A stretch of DNA of 64,000 nt from Sphingomonas sp. (GCA_002707985.1 PAOI01000024.1:11018-75017), one strand, 5' to 3'; positions 9,731 through 17,943 are shown, numbered from the stretch's first letter. Made by a program: numbers and translations. The notes: generated from the letters alone by a model not told the origin.

Positions 9731-9793
9731 GATGCGGGCCCCGCATCAACTACCTATCCCCCGATAATGTCGCGACGGGACTATATTTCGCAA
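9731..9793 (-). promoter_or_regulatory. Candidate promoter and leader palindrome for paralogue A
   Basis: On the minus strand TTGCGA (9788-9793) and CATTAT (9764-9769) are separated by 18 bp, a plausible housekeeping promoter. Between it and the start codon lies a perfect inverted repeat GATGCGGG-C-CCCGCATC (9731-9747). The repeat could be an operator or an RNA hairpin in the leader. The promoter call is by eye only. Confidence 0.45.
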
Positions 9794-9908
9794 GCATTTA
9801 ATTCGCATTGGCGCGAACCGCAGCGATTTCCACTATCCTGCCGCAGGAACCGGGAGCATCGGCTTCTGCAATTGCTCCCCATATCCTGACCGGCACTTTC
9901 GGCAGCGG

Positions 9909-10640
9909 TTAACCTTCCCGCTGCGTCCAATGATACAGTGCATCAGCAACTGCACCGCGCTCAAATGCGCGGCCGACATCGCTCGGAGCGTTGGAGACTC
10001 CGCATTCCGGCGTGCTGCGATACAGGGTGTCGAGCGCCGCTGCTTCCGCTTCCGAACGCACCGGCGTTTCGAGAACTTTGTACGCAAGGCCCGGCGAGAA
10101 TACCGAGACGCAGCGCGCGACCTTGACCAGCGTCACTTCGCCTTCGAAGCTGCCGTAGAATGCCTCTGCCTCATCCATGTTCACGAAAGACGCGCGATCC
10201 TCGAGGCCGGCACTGCCGGCGCGCAGAACCAACTGTTCCGCAATCGCATAATTGAGCATCAGCGGCGCGACGCGCCCTCCCCGCGAGCAGGTGCGATACT
10301 CTCTCCAAACCGCCGTCCGGACCCCCTGATACTGCGGATCATCGGTCAGATCCCCGCCCAGGAGAGAAGCTGCATCCGATCCGCCGATGCCGACAATGCA
10401 GCGCGCCGTCGTCTGCGCCAGCGAATATTGTTCGGCAAGCTCGCCAGGGCGGTCGCCCAGGCTATACGCGGTATATGCGCGAGGATTTAGATCCCCTGCC
10501 GAACGCGTCGGGCCCCAGGGTGAACGCGGCACGCGCTGCGCCGACGCATTGGAAGGTGCCGACGGCACGACTTGGGCAGATGCCTCAACGGCCACGAAAG
10601 ACATCGCAAGCGCAACAGCGCCGATCGTCGCAGATTTCAC
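9909..10640 (-). CDS. Exported protein of unknown function, tandem paralogue B (between nuoF and nuoG)
   Basis: This 243-residue protein has a signal peptide ('MKSATIGAVALAMSFVAVEASAQ'). The GTG at 10640 is preferred because AGAAGGGG lies eight bases upstream; the ORF track uses an earlier GTG. It is a paralogue of the downstream gene, with matching blocks 'ARCIVGIGGSDAASLLGG', 'LNYAIAEQLVLR', 'VARCVSVFSPGLAYKVLET' and 'LYRSTPECGV' and the same cysteine pattern. The N-terminal 50 residues differ. The two genes are separated by 212 bp and look like an old local duplication. Function is unknown. Confidence 0.85.
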   Translation of the reverse strand: MKSATIGAVALAMSFVAVEASAQVVPSAPSNASAQRVPRSPWGPTRSAGDLNPRAYTAYSLGDRPGELAEQYSLAQTTARCIVGIGGSDAASLLGGDLTDDPQYQGVRTAVWREYRTCSRGGRVAPLMLNYAIAEQLVLRAGSAGLEDRASFVNMDEAEAFYGSFEGEVTLVKVARCVSVFSPGLAYKVLETPVRSEAEAAALDTLYRSTPECGVSNAPSDVGRAFERGAVADALYHWTQREG

Positions 10641-10956
10641 GCGCAACACCCCTTCTAATTCGCAATGTTCAGGGAAGCCTGCGCCAAGCCAACCATTTAA
10701 TCAATAGTTCGGCGGTGGTGGTGACAGATGCACTAAACCGCTTAACTCGAAAAACACTCGCTTCGACCGCTTATCGCGCAAATTCAGTCGGTTCATCGAA
10801 CATTCATACAAAGCTCTACGATACCAAACGAGGAAATTCGGGCAATCTTACTGCGATTTATCTAAGCGGATACCGCACGCTTCGTCAGATAAGTGTCAAT
10901 GCTTTCGAATGGCGTCGCGCGCCACGCCTTTTGATCAGAACACTCGTCTGACAATA
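10641..10956. other. Gene-free, relatively AT-rich spacer between nuoF and paralogue B
   Basis: About 316 bp without a credible gene. It is visibly richer in A and T than its surroundings. It should contain the promoter for paralogue B and the end of the nuoA-F transcript. I see only short weak hairpins on the minus strand (for example TCAGA...TCTGA just after nuoF) and no T-run strong enough to call a terminator. Confidence 0.6.
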
Positions 10957-12273
10957 CTACTCCGCCGCCTCCATCATCGGTGCGCCGCCACCGTTCTTTT
11001 CATTGATACGCCGCTCCAGTTCGGGGCGGAAATGGCGGATCAGGCCCTGGATCGGCCATGCCGCCGCATCGCCCAGCGCGCAGATGGTGTGGCCTTCGAC
11101 CTGCTTGGTCACCTGAAACAGCGTATCGATCTCGCTGATGTCAGCATCGCCCGTGCGCAGCCGTTCCATCACGCGCCACATCCAGCCGGTGCCTTCGCGA
11201 CACGGCGTGCACTGGCCACAGCTTTCGTGCTTGTAGAAATAGCTGATGCGCGCGATCGCCTGAACAATGTCGGTGGACTTGTCCATCACGATGACGGCGG
11301 CGGTACCAAGGCCCGAACCCAGTTCTTTCAGCCCGTCGAAATCCATCGGCGCGTCCATGATCTGCGCCGCCGGTACCAGCGGAACCGAAGAGCCGCCCGG
11401 GATCACCGCGAGCAGATTGTCCCAACCGCCGCGAATGCCGCCACAATGCCGCTCGATCAGCTCGCGGAACGGGATCGACATCGCTTCCTCGACGACGCAG
11501 GGCCGGTTCACATGGCCGCTGATCTGGAAAAGCTTGGTGCCCTTGTTGTTCTCGCGCCCAAAGGACGAGAACCATTCGGGTCCGCGCCGCAGGATCGTCG
11601 GCGCAACCGCGATCGATTCGACATTGTTGACCGTGGTCGGGCAGCCATAGAGGCCCGCACCCGCCGGGAATGGCGGCTTCAGGCGCGGCTGGCCCTTCTT
11701 GCCCTCAAGGCTTTCGAGCATCGCGGTTTCTTCGCCACAGATATAGGCGCCGGCACCGCGATGGCAGAATACGTCGAAATCATAGCCCGAACCGCAGGCA
11801 TTCTTGCCAAGGAAACCCTTGTCATAGGCTTCGGCAATCGCCGCGAACAACGTCTCTGCCTCGCGGATATATTCGCCGCGAATATAGATGTACGCCGCAC
11901 GCGCCCGCATCGCGAAGCCCGCGACAAGCGCCCCTTCGAGCAGCTTGTGCGGATCATGGCGGATGATCTCGCGATCCTTGCACGAACCGGGTTCTGATTC
12001 ATCGGCATTGATGACGAGGAAGCTCGGGCGTTCCGGCGTCGGATTCTTGGGCATGAAGCCCCATTTGACGCCGGTCGGGAACCCTGCCCCGCCGCGCCCG
12101 CGCAGGCCCGAAGCCTTGATCCGATCGATGATCGTATCATTGCCCAGATCCAGCAGCGCCTTGGTATTGTCCCAGTCGCCACGCTTCATCGCAGCATCAA
12201 TGTTCCACGGCTGAAAGCCATAAACATTGGTGAAGATGCGATCCTTGTCGGCGAGAGGCGTGAAGTCGCTCAT
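10957..12273 (-). CDS. nuoF: NADH-quinone oxidoreductase subunit F (NADH-binding)
   Basis: This 438-residue subunit oxidises NADH with FMN and passes electrons to its [4Fe-4S] cluster N3. The NADH/FMN glycine-rich motif is at residues 59-65 (GRGGAGF), and a second flavin-binding stretch is '[19 protein letters not shown]'. N3 ligands are Cys 352, 355, 358 (CGQCTPC) and Cys 398 (TICAL). The ORF track carries a false 100-residue extension. The ATG giving '[14 protein letters not shown]' overlaps the stop of the preceding 53-codon gene by ATGA. It is the last canonical subunit gene before the 2.1-kb gap to nuoG. Confidence 0.97.
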   Translation of the reverse strand: MSDFTPLADKDRIFTNVYGFQPWNIDAAMKRGDWDNTKALLDLGNDTIIDRIKASGLRGRGGAGFPTGVKWGFMPKNPTPERPSFLVINADESEPGSCKDREIIRHDPHKLLEGALVAGFAMRARAAYIYIRGEYIREAETLFAAIAEAYDKGFLGKNACGSGYDFDVFCHRGAGAYICGEETAMLESLEGKKGQPRLKPPFPAGAGLYGCPTTVNNVESIAVAPTILRRGPEWFSSFGRENNKGTKLFQISGHVNRPCVVEEAMSIPFRELIERHCGGIRGGWDNLLAVIPGGSSVPLVPAAQIMDAPMDFDGLKELGSGLGTAAVIVMDKSTDIVQAIARISYFYKHESCGQCTPCREGTGWMWRVMERLRTGDADISEIDTLFQVTKQVEGHTICALGDAAAWPIQGLIRHFRPELERRINEKNGGGAPMMEAAE

Positions 12274-12431
12274 CGGTTCGACTTGTCCTTGAAGAATACG
12301 AGATACACCAGCACCGCCAGGCCGATCAGCAGCAGCGGGCCCAGCAGGTTGAAGGTCAGCTTGAGCACCCAGCCCAGCACGACGATGCCGCCGATGATGG
12401 CAAGGATGGTGACGATCAGATTCTTGTTCAT
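12270..12431 (-). CDS. 53-residue membrane protein between nuoE and nuoF (below ORF-track cut-off)
   Basis: This small frame reads [15 protein letters not shown] followed by a long hydrophobic stretch and ends VFFKDKSNR. It has two closely spaced membrane segments, or a helical hairpin, and a basic C-terminus. It is very probably real: its ATG overlaps the nuoE stop (ATGA) and its TGA overlaps the nuoF ATG (ATGA), so it is locked between two complex I genes. It is too short for the ORF track. I do not know a named family. A role as a small accessory or assembly factor for complex I is inferred only from position. Confidence 0.85.
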   Translation of the reverse strand: MNKNLIVTILAIIGGIVVLGWVLKLTFNLLGPLLLIGLAVLVYLVFFKDKSNR

Positions 12432-13108
12432 GCCGTCTTCTCCCACTCGCCACGATAATCGTGGTTTTCGGTCTGCATCGCCGCCAGGTTGGTCGGCTCG
12501 CCCACCGGCTCGACCGTGTGGCGGCCCGGTTCCTGCGTCCCGGGCTTGGGGCTCTCGCCCTTCGCCAGCGCATTCAGGATCGCGGTGGTGCGATCGTAGT
12601 CCAGATCCTCGAAATTATCGTCGTTGATCTGGACCATCGGCGCCGAGGCGCAATTGCCCATACATTCGACTTCGGTCAGCGTGAACAGGCCATCCTCGGT
12701 GGTATGGCCCTTCACCATGCCCTTGTCCTTGCACGCGCGGAAAACCTCGTCGCTGCCGCGCAGCCAGCATGGCGTGGTCCCGCACACCTGAACATGATGC
12801 TTGCCGACCGGATTGAGGTTGAACATCGTGTAGAAGCTCGCGACTTCCAGCACGCGGATCACCGCGAGATCGAGCTCCCTGGCGACAAACTCAATGACCG
12901 GAATCGGCAGCCAGCCCTGCGTATCGGTCTCCGCACCAACCTGCCGCTGGGCGAGGTCGAGATAGGGAATGGTGCAGCTCTGCTGACGCCCCTCGGGATA
13001 GCGCGAACGGATTTCCTTTGCCTTGGCGGCATTCGCCTTGGTCCAGGCAAAGCTACCCCAGCGCGCACGCAGTTCGGGGGTATCGGAAATGACTTTCTTG
13101 TCAGCCAC
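12428..13108 (-). CDS. nuoE: NADH-quinone oxidoreductase subunit E
   Basis: This 226-residue thioredoxin-fold subunit binds the [2Fe-2S] cluster N1a next to NuoF. The four ligands are present: Cys 109 and 114 (CGTTPC) and Cys 149 and 153 (CMGNC). Translation starts at GTG ([16 protein letters not shown]), with the start overlapping the stop of the upstream membrane gene by eight bases. The C-terminus extends about 45 residues past the core with a charged tail. A fragment resembling its first 27 codons is found about 750 bp upstream (see 13759-13863). Confidence 0.96.
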   Translation of the reverse strand: MADKKVISDTPELRARWGSFAWTKANAAKAKEIRSRYPEGRQQSCTIPYLDLAQRQVGAETDTQGWLPIPVIEFVARELDLAVIRVLEVASFYTMFNLNPVGKHHVQVCGTTPCWLRGSDEVFRACKDKGMVKGHTTEDGLFTLTEVECMGNCASAPMVQINDDNFEDLDYDRTTAILNALAKGESPKPGTQEPGRHTVEPVGEPTNLAAMQTENHDYRGEWEKTA

Positions 13109-13337
13109 GGTTTCCTCGGAGTTTAGGGATCAGCCACAGCGGGCGTGCAACGATAATCTGCAGCGCTGCGGCAGCGACAAGCGCCAGCGCCGAAAACTGG
13201 ATCACGAACGACGCTCTTTCGAAGCCGATTGCGGAAAAGGCCAGCAGCAGCGCCAGGAACTGCCCCAGCAGCAACAGCCACACGTCCGACAGTGCCCGAA
13301 TCAGCGCGATCACCAGGTTGCGTGTTTCCGTGTGCAT
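13101..13337 (-). CDS. 78-residue membrane protein upstream of nuoE
   Basis: The frame starts at ATG ('MHTETRNLVIALIRALSDVW'), which overlaps the stop of the preceding gene (TGATG). Its stop lies inside the nuoE start region, an eight-base overlap. It has two strong membrane segments, about residues 17-35 and 45-63, and a basic C-terminus ('[14 protein letters not shown]') that should be cytoplasmic. The ORF track shows a longer false start. Function is unknown. Its tight coupling to nuoE suggests co-expression with complex I. Confidence 0.75.
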   Translation of the reverse strand: MHTETRNLVIALIRALSDVWLLLLGQFLALLLAFSAIGFERASFVIQFSALALVAAAALQIIVARPLWLIPKLRGNRG

Positions 13338-13762
13338 CAAGGCGCCCTCGGCACCAAAACGACCGGCGCACCCCAATAGATAGCCGCGATGCGCCCTTCC
13401 GACGCGCGAAACGTCGCGACCCGGGAGGAGCCATCTGCGCAAGCCCATGAGACGATGGACTCGCTCGACGATGGCGCCTTCCACTCCGGAAAGAGTTTAA
13501 TCGGGTCGACCTTGCAGTCGCCGATATAGGCTCGCACGGCCGACTTGCTCGAAGCGACACCCGTCGATAGGCGTTCGCCATCGGGCCCGAGATAGGATTC
13601 GATCACGGGCTCGGCGCTCAGATACTGCGATCCATCGCTCCCGTTCGCGATGGCCTCGACATAGGACGTCAGGGCCGCGAGATTGCGCGCCTGCGCCTCG
13701 GCATTCCCTGCTTCCGCATCTTGAGCTGGAACGACCGCCAGGGCGAGTATCATGGCAATCAC
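13337..13762 (-). CDS. Small exported protein X2 of unknown function in the nuoD-nuoE interval
   Basis: This 141-residue protein has a short hydrophobic N-terminus ending 'VVPAQDAEA', probably a signal peptide. The GTG at 13762 is chosen because GGGGAG lies eight bases upstream, and it overlaps the stop of the nuoE-like mini-frame (GTGA). The mature part has two cysteines ('YIGDCKV' and 'SWACADGS'). Gene X1 upstream has cysteines in a similar setting ('FIKNCRW', 'LWDCPAN'), and both are preceded by the same 19-bp sequence, so X1 and X2 may be diverged copies of one gene. Sequence similarity by eye is weak. Function is unknown. Confidence 0.75.
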   Translation of the reverse strand: MIAMILALAVVPAQDAEAGNAEAQARNLAALTSYVEAIANGSDGSQYLSAEPVIESYLGPDGERLSTGVASSKSAVRAYIGDCKVDPIKLFPEWKAPSSSESIVSWACADGSSRVATFRASEGRIAAIYWGAPVVLVPRAP

Positions 13763-13777
13763 CGGTCACACTCCCCG
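13759..13777. repeat. 19-bp direct repeat, copy 2 (of the nuoD 3' end)
   Basis: TCACCGGTCACACTCCCCG is identical to 14336-14354, where it encodes the last codons and stop of nuoD. Here it ends the nuoE-like remnant and supplies the start region of X2. It marks the join point of the duplicated segment. Confidence 0.85.
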
Positions 13778-13863
13778 CATGCGCGCACATTCGCCTTGGC
13801 CCAGGCAAAGCCCGACCGGCACTCGCGGATTTCCGGGGTATCGGGGATGGTTTTAGCGGCCAT
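13759..13863 (-). pseudogene. Chimeric remnant: nuoE 5' end fused to the last codons of nuoD
   Basis: A 34-codon frame reads [20 protein letters not shown], then WAKANVRACGECDR and stop. Its first 25 or so residues align with the NuoE N-terminus ([26 protein letters not shown]), with about 15 identical positions, and 'TTTGCCTGG(A/G)CCAAGGCGAATG' is nearly identical in DNA. Its last five codons, GECDR-stop, are exactly the end of nuoD, within a 19-bp perfect repeat. Its ATG overlaps the X1 stop (TAATG) and its TGA overlaps the X2 start. It is best read as the junction of an ancient tandem duplication. Whether the peptide is still made is unknown. Confidence 0.8.
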
Positions 13864-14339
13864 TATCGCTCACCAAGAGGCTTGAGAGGCATCGTTCCCG
13901 TACCAACCAGAACAACGCCGCCTTCTACATTCCTAAGCACAAACAAAACTGCAAAACGCAAGTCTCCTTGGTTCGCCGGACAATCCCAGAGAATCCCCCC
14001 TCCCCCTGGATTCATCCATCTGCAGTTCTTTATGAAATCGATGAATTCGTCAGCCGAATAGGTTCGATATCCTTCAACAGCCGACCGGACAGGACCTCGC
14101 ATTAATGCGGCCATTGCTTCGTAATCACTCGAAGCAGCTGCATCCACAAACCGCGCCCCATAACCCACAAACGAATTGGAAGCTCGGTCGAAGGCATTGG
14201 TACCAACCGTCAGGGAATCTCGACCCGACGGTTGCTCGCTGACAGGGACATCTCCCGACTGGGCCAAGGCAGTCTTCGGCGAAGCAAGAACCAAAATGGC
14301 CGCTCCGAGCACAAGAATAAAGGCATTCCTCTTGCTCAC
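13863..14339 (-). CDS. Small exported protein X1 of unknown function directly after nuoD
   Basis: This 158-residue protein has a typical signal peptide ('[20 protein letters not shown]', cleavage near 'TALAQ'). It starts at a GTG that overlaps the nuoD stop (GTGA), using the GGGGAG in the nuoD 3' end as ribosome binding site. Two cysteines in '[10 protein letters not shown]' and '[10 protein letters not shown]' may form a disulfide. The segment '[38 protein letters not shown]' is helical. The DNA is clearly less GC-rich than the flanking nuo genes, which hints at foreign origin. No family was recognised. Confidence 0.8.
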   Translation of the reverse strand: MSKRNAFILVLGAAILVLASPKTALAQSGDVPVSEQPSGRDSLTVGTNAFDRASNSFVGYGARFVDAAASSDYEAMAALMRGPVRSAVEGYRTYSADEFIDFIKNCRWMNPGGGGILWDCPANQGDLRFAVLFVLRNVEGGVVLVGTGTMPLKPLGER

Positions 14340-14354
14340 CGGTCACACTCCCCG
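14336..14354. repeat. 19-bp direct repeat, copy 1 (nuoD 3' end)
   Basis: TCACCGGTCACACTCCCCG is the complement of the last nuoD codons and stop. The second perfect copy is at 13759-13777. The 577-bp interval contains X1 and the nuoE-like fragment, which is the duplicated unit expected if nuoD-X-nuoE was the ancestral order. Confidence 0.85.
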
Positions 14355-15571
14355 AACACGATATCCATCGCGCCCAGAATCGCAGTGGTGTCGGCCAGCA
14401 TATGGCCCTTGCCCATGAAATCGAACGCCTGAAGATGGCTGAACGCGGTCGGGCGGATCTTGCAGCGGTACGGTTTGTTGGTCCCGTCGCTCACCATATA
14501 GATGCCGAACTCGCCCTTGGGGCTTTCGGTCGCGACATACACTTCGCCCGCGGGGACGTGATAGCCTTCGCTGTAGAGCTTGAAGTGATGGATCAGCGCT
14601 TCCATCGAATGCTTCATCTCGCCGCGCTTGGGCGGGCCGACCTTGCGGTCTAGCGTCATGATCGGGCCTTCGGGCATTTCCGCCAGGCACTGTTTCATGA
14701 TGCGCGCGGATTCATACACTTCCTTCACGCGAACCATGAACCGATCATAACAATCGCCCTTGGTCCCGACAGGAATGTCGAATTCCATCCGGTCGTACAC
14801 ATCATACGGCTGCGCCTTGCGGATATCCCAGGGGATGCCCGCCGCGCGGATCATCGGCCCCGAAAAGCCCCAGCGCATCGCATCTTCGCGGCTGACAACG
14901 GCGATATCGACATTGCGCTGCTTGAAGATGCGGTTTTCCGCGACCAGGCTGATCGCATCGCCGAACAGCTTGGGCAGCCGCGTGTCGAGCCAGTCGCCGA
15001 TATCGGTGAGCAGCTTCAATGGCGCATCCTGATGGACGCCGCCGACGCGATAATAGTTGGAGTGCATCCGCGCACCCGAAACCCGCTCGAAGAAGTTGAG
15101 GCAATCCTCACGCAGCTCGAACATCCACAGGTTCGGCGTCATCGCGCCCACGTCCATCACATGCGAACCCAGGTTCAGCATATGGTTCGAAATGCGCGTC
15201 AACTCGGCGAAGAACACGCGCAGATATTGCGCGCGGATCGGCACTTCGAGGTCGAGCAGCTTTTCGACCGCAAGGACGAAGCTGTGCTCCATGCAAAGCG
15301 GCGAGCAGTAATCGAGGCGATCCATATAGGGCATCGCCTGCGTGTACGTCTTGTACTCGATCAGCTTTTCGGTGCCGCGATGGAGCAGGCCGACATGCGG
15401 ATCGACGCGCTCGACGATTTCGCCGTCCAGCTCCATGACGAGGCGCAGCACGCCGTGCGCCGCCGGATGCTGCGGGCCGAAATTGATCGTGTAATTGGCA
15501 ATTGCCGTATCGCCCGCCGTGGGATCGGCAGGATCGGTCTTGCCTTCGATTTCATCGATATAGTCGCTCAT
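14336..15571 (-). CDS. nuoD: NADH-quinone oxidoreductase subunit D
   Basis: This 411-residue 49-kDa-type subunit forms the quinone-binding pocket with NuoB and NuoH. Conserved elements include '[15 protein letters not shown]', with the quinone-site His, and '[20 protein letters not shown]', with the quinone-site Tyr. The C-terminus '[10 protein letters not shown]' is the universal ending of the family. It is a separate gene from nuoC, overlapping it by ATGA. Its final codons are duplicated 577 bp downstream. The ATG start is standard. Confidence 0.97.
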   Translation of the reverse strand: MSDYIDEIEGKTDPADPTAGDTAIANYTINFGPQHPAAHGVLRLVMELDGEIVERVDPHVGLLHRGTEKLIEYKTYTQAMPYMDRLDYCSPLCMEHSFVLAVEKLLDLEVPIRAQYLRVFFAELTRISNHMLNLGSHVMDVGAMTPNLWMFELREDCLNFFERVSGARMHSNYYRVGGVHQDAPLKLLTDIGDWLDTRLPKLFGDAISLVAENRIFKQRNVDIAVVSREDAMRWGFSGPMIRAAGIPWDIRKAQPYDVYDRMEFDIPVGTKGDCYDRFMVRVKEVYESARIMKQCLAEMPEGPIMTLDRKVGPPKRGEMKHSMEALIHHFKLYSEGYHVPAGEVYVATESPKGEFGIYMVSDGTNKPYRCKIRPTAFSHLQAFDFMGKGHMLADTTAILGAMDIVFGECDR

Positions 15572-16416
15572 GCGTCCTTACCCCCGTCCTTCGGAGGCAC
15601 CACATCGGGGTCCTTGGGCTTGTCTTCGGGCTGGTTGCCCGGATCGGCTTCGCCTGCCCCGGTCTGCGCCGTGCTTTCGGTCGTCTTCGGCGTGTCCGCC
15701 TTGGGTTCGACTTTCTTGTCAGCGGCCTCGTCGGCTTTCTTGATCTCGTCGGCCTTGAGCGGCGTCGGCGCGCCCTTGGCCTCGGGCACCTTGGCGTCGG
15801 CCTTCTCGTCGCCGGGAAGGATATATTCGGCGCCTTCCCAAGGGCTCATGAAATCGAAATTGCGGAAATCCTGCGCCAGCTGCACCGGCTCATAGACGAC
15901 GCGCTTGGCTTCTTCGGAATAGCGCAGCTCGACATAGCCCGAGAGCGGAAAGTCCTTGCGCTGCGGATGGCCGACAAAGCCGTAATCGGTCAGGATGCGG
16001 CGCAGGTCCGGATTACCTTCGAACAGCACGCCGTACATGTCGTACACTTCGCGCTCGAGCCAGCCGGCGACCGGCCAGATGCCCGTCACGCTCGGCACCG
16101 GCTTCACTTCGTCGGTGATCACCTTCACCTTGATACGGTGGTTCCGCGTCAGGCTGAGCAGCATGTACACGACTTCGAACCGCTCGGGACGCGACGGATA
16201 GTCGACACCGGCGATTTCCATCAGCATCTGATATTCAAGGCCCGGCGTATCGCGCAGCGCGATCATGGCATCGACCAGCGTCTCGCGCGCGAGCGTCAGA
16301 TTGACTTCGCCGACACTGTCCTCGCTGGCAAGCAACATGGCGCCCAGCGCCGAAGTCGCGGTTTCGATCACGCCGTCATTGGGCGCGAATTTGGGTGCAG
16401 GGTGGCGCTGCGTCAT
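15568..16416 (-). CDS. nuoC: NADH-quinone oxidoreductase subunit C with long charged tail
   Basis: This 282-residue subunit of the complex I peripheral arm has the conserved core at about residues 10-200, including '[40 protein letters not shown]', the 30-kDa subunit signature. The last 80 or so residues are a low-complexity tail rich in Lys, Glu, Asp, Pro and Ala ('[20 protein letters not shown]') that should be disordered. The core length is normal, so the tail is an addition. Start and stop overlap neighbours by ATGA on both sides. Confidence 0.96.
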   Translation of the reverse strand: MTQRHPAPKFAPNDGVIETATSALGAMLLASEDSVGEVNLTLARETLVDAMIALRDTPGLEYQMLMEIAGVDYPSRPERFEVVYMLLSLTRNHRIKVKVITDEVKPVPSVTGIWPVAGWLEREVYDMYGVLFEGNPDLRRILTDYGFVGHPQRKDFPLSGYVELRYSEEAKRVVYEPVQLAQDFRNFDFMSPWEGAEYILPGDEKADAKVPEAKGAPTPLKADEIKKADEAADKKVEPKADTPKTTESTAQTGAGEADPGNQPEDKPKDPDVVPPKDGGKDA

Positions 16417-16949
16417 TGCTCGTTTATCCGGACGGAATCAAAGATGCGATCGACCATCGCGTGCCGTGCCGCGGAATCGGCTCCGGCATCGTCAAAGCCG
16501 CCGAGGATCAGGATCAGTCGCGAATGATCGAGTTCGATCAACTGGGTCTGCGCGACCTGCCCATCGGATTCTTCGCGATTGACCAGCGCACGCCGGCCTT
16601 GAAAGTCGAAAGCCCGGATGCTGCCGCCACTTTCCTCATGCTCGATCATTTCCTGAAACGCGTCGAACAGCGCCGGTGCGCTTTCCGGATAGTCGGTCGG
16701 CTCGAAAATGCCGGCGACCAGCAACAACGTGCCCTTCTTGCACAGGATGCGCGAATTGGGCGCGAAGGTGACACCGTCGGTGACCGAAGGCATTTGGTCG
16801 AACGCGGCAATCTCTTCGGCGGTGCACGGCGTATCGATCGTGAACGCCCCGGTTCCGGACGTCGCCGGCGCCCAGCCTTCCTGCCCCGCATTGGCCGCCC
16901 CCGCGAGAGTCAGCGCAGCGCAGGCCGCCAGCATATGCAGCGGTCGCAT
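16413..16949 (-). CDS. Exported protein of unknown function between nuoB and nuoC
   Basis: This 178-residue protein starts at the ATG that overlaps the nuoB stop (TGATG); the ORF track shows a 41-residue false extension. A signal peptide is clear ('[21 protein letters not shown]'). The mature part contains two cysteines ('DTPCTAEE', 'RILCKKGT') and ends '[14 protein letters not shown]'. The stop overlaps the nuoC start. It is therefore embedded in the operon, but no family was recognised. The layout resembles the general 'exported protein of about 150-200 residues with PsbP/DUF1795-like C-terminus', which is a weak impression only. Confidence 0.8.
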   Translation of the reverse strand: MRPLHMLAACAALTLAGAANAGQEGWAPATSGTGAFTIDTPCTAEEIAAFDQMPSVTDGVTFAPNSRILCKKGTLLLVAGIFEPTDYPESAPALFDAFQEMIEHEESGGSIRAFDFQGRRALVNREESDGQVAQTQLIELDHSRLILILGGFDDAGADSAARHAMVDRIFDSVRINEQ

Positions 16950-17488
16950 CACCGTTCGATCGTCCCGACCCGGCGGATCTTCCGCTGCAACTGCATCACG
17001 CCATAGAGCAACGCTTCGGCAGTCGGCGGGCAACCCGGCACATAGATATCGACCGGCACGATGCGGTCGCATCCGCGCACGACACTGTAGCTATAGTGGT
17101 AATAGCCGCCGCCATTGGCGCAGCTGCCCATTGAAATCACATATTTCGGCTCGGACATCTGGTCGTACACGCGGCGCAGCGCCGGAGCCATTTTGTTGCA
17201 CAGCGTACCGGCAACGATCATCACGTCCGACTGGCGCGGCGAAGCACGCGGCGCGGCGCCGAACCGCTCCATGTCATACCGCGGCATGTTCACATGGATC
17301 ATCTCGACCGCGCAGCAGGCAAGGCCAAAGGTCATCCACCACAGCGAGCCGGTGCGCGCCCACTGGAACAGCTCCTCGGTCGAAGTGACCAGAAAGCCCT
17401 TGTCGCCCAGCTCGGCATTGATGTCGTTGTAAAATGCCAGGTCCGGCGCAGTGCCGGGCGGCGGCGGGGTGGTAAGATCTACTCCCAT
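16949..17488 (-). CDS. nuoB: NADH-quinone oxidoreductase subunit B
   Basis: This 179-residue subunit holds the terminal [4Fe-4S] cluster N2, which reduces quinone. Ligands are the tandem Cys 58-59 (GLACCAVEM), Cys 123 ([10 protein letters not shown]) and Cys 153 ([10 protein letters not shown]). The ORF track extends it by 73 false residues. The ATG giving '[13 protein letters not shown]' overlaps nuoA by ten bases. Length and C-terminus ('[14 protein letters not shown]') are typical. Confidence 0.97.
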   Translation of the reverse strand: MGVDLTTPPPPGTAPDLAFYNDINAELGDKGFLVTSTEELFQWARTGSLWWMTFGLACCAVEMIHVNMPRYDMERFGAAPRASPRQSDVMIVAGTLCNKMAPALRRVYDQMSEPKYVISMGSCANGGGYYHYSYSVVRGCDRIVPVDIYVPGCPPTAEALLYGVMQLQRKIRRVGTIER

Positions 17489-17853
17489 TCCAGCGCTCCC
17501 TTTTTCCACGCATAGACAAGGCCAAGCGCCAGTTCGGCAATGAACACCATCATCGAAATCCAGGCGACCCAGCCCAGATCGAACACCGTTACCGCCCAGG
17601 GAAACAGGAATGCCGCTTCCAGATCGAACACGATGAACAGGATCGCGACGAGATAGAAGCGCACGTCGAACTGGCTGCGCGAATCCTCGAACGCGGGAAA
17701 GCCGCATTCATATTCGGACAGTTTTTCCGGCGTCGGCTGATGCGCGCCCGTCAGGCGGCCGACCAGCATCGGCAGAAAAACGAACGTGGCGGAGAGCGCC
17801 AGAGCCACGCCCAGAAAGAGCAGGATCGGCAGATATTGGCTGAGGTCGACCAA
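17479..17853 (-). CDS. nuoA: NADH-quinone oxidoreductase subunit A, first gene of the operon
   Basis: This membrane subunit of about 124 residues has three helices. The family signature '[43 protein letters not shown]' is present. I prefer the TTG start giving '[16 protein letters not shown]', because AGAAGG lies just upstream and the family usually begins here. The ORF track starts nine codons earlier at a GTG (17880), which remains possible. The gene heads the operon: a Fur-like box and a stem-loop lie in the roughly 100 bp upstream. Confidence 0.93.
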   Translation of the reverse strand: MVDLSQYLPILLFLGVALALSATFVFLPMLVGRLTGAHQPTPEKLSEYECGFPAFEDSRSQFDVRFYLVAILFIVFDLEAAFLFPWAVTVFDLGWVAWISMMVFIAELALGLVYAWKKGALEWE

Positions 17854-17883
17854 GGGGCCTTCTCGCAATTGCGGAAACACAGG

Positions 17884-17928
17884 GGGCTTCTAGGACTGTG
17901 CCGGGTGAGCCGCAAGGCCCGGAAGCCC
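17884..17928. other. Stem-loop in the nuoA leader
   Basis: GGGCTTC (17884-17890) pairs with GAAGCCC (17922-17928), and an inner CCGGG/CCCGG stem lies between. The structure sits between the Fur-like box and the nuoA start. It could be a leader structure for nuo or the end of the preceding transcript; no T-run follows on the minus strand, which argues against a normal terminator. Confidence 0.4.
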
Positions 17929-17943
17929 TGAGAATCATTCGCA
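17929..17943. promoter_or_regulatory. Fur-like box upstream of nuoA
   Basis: TGAGAATCATTCGCA differs at one position from the perfect 7-1-7 inverted repeat TGAGAATNATTCTCA, a common Fur-type site. It lies about 76 bp upstream of the preferred nuoA start, in the only gap before the operon. In alphaproteobacteria such a site could be read by Fur/Mur or Irr. Complex I needs many iron-sulfur clusters, so iron control is plausible. The call rests on one site seen by eye. Confidence 0.5.
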
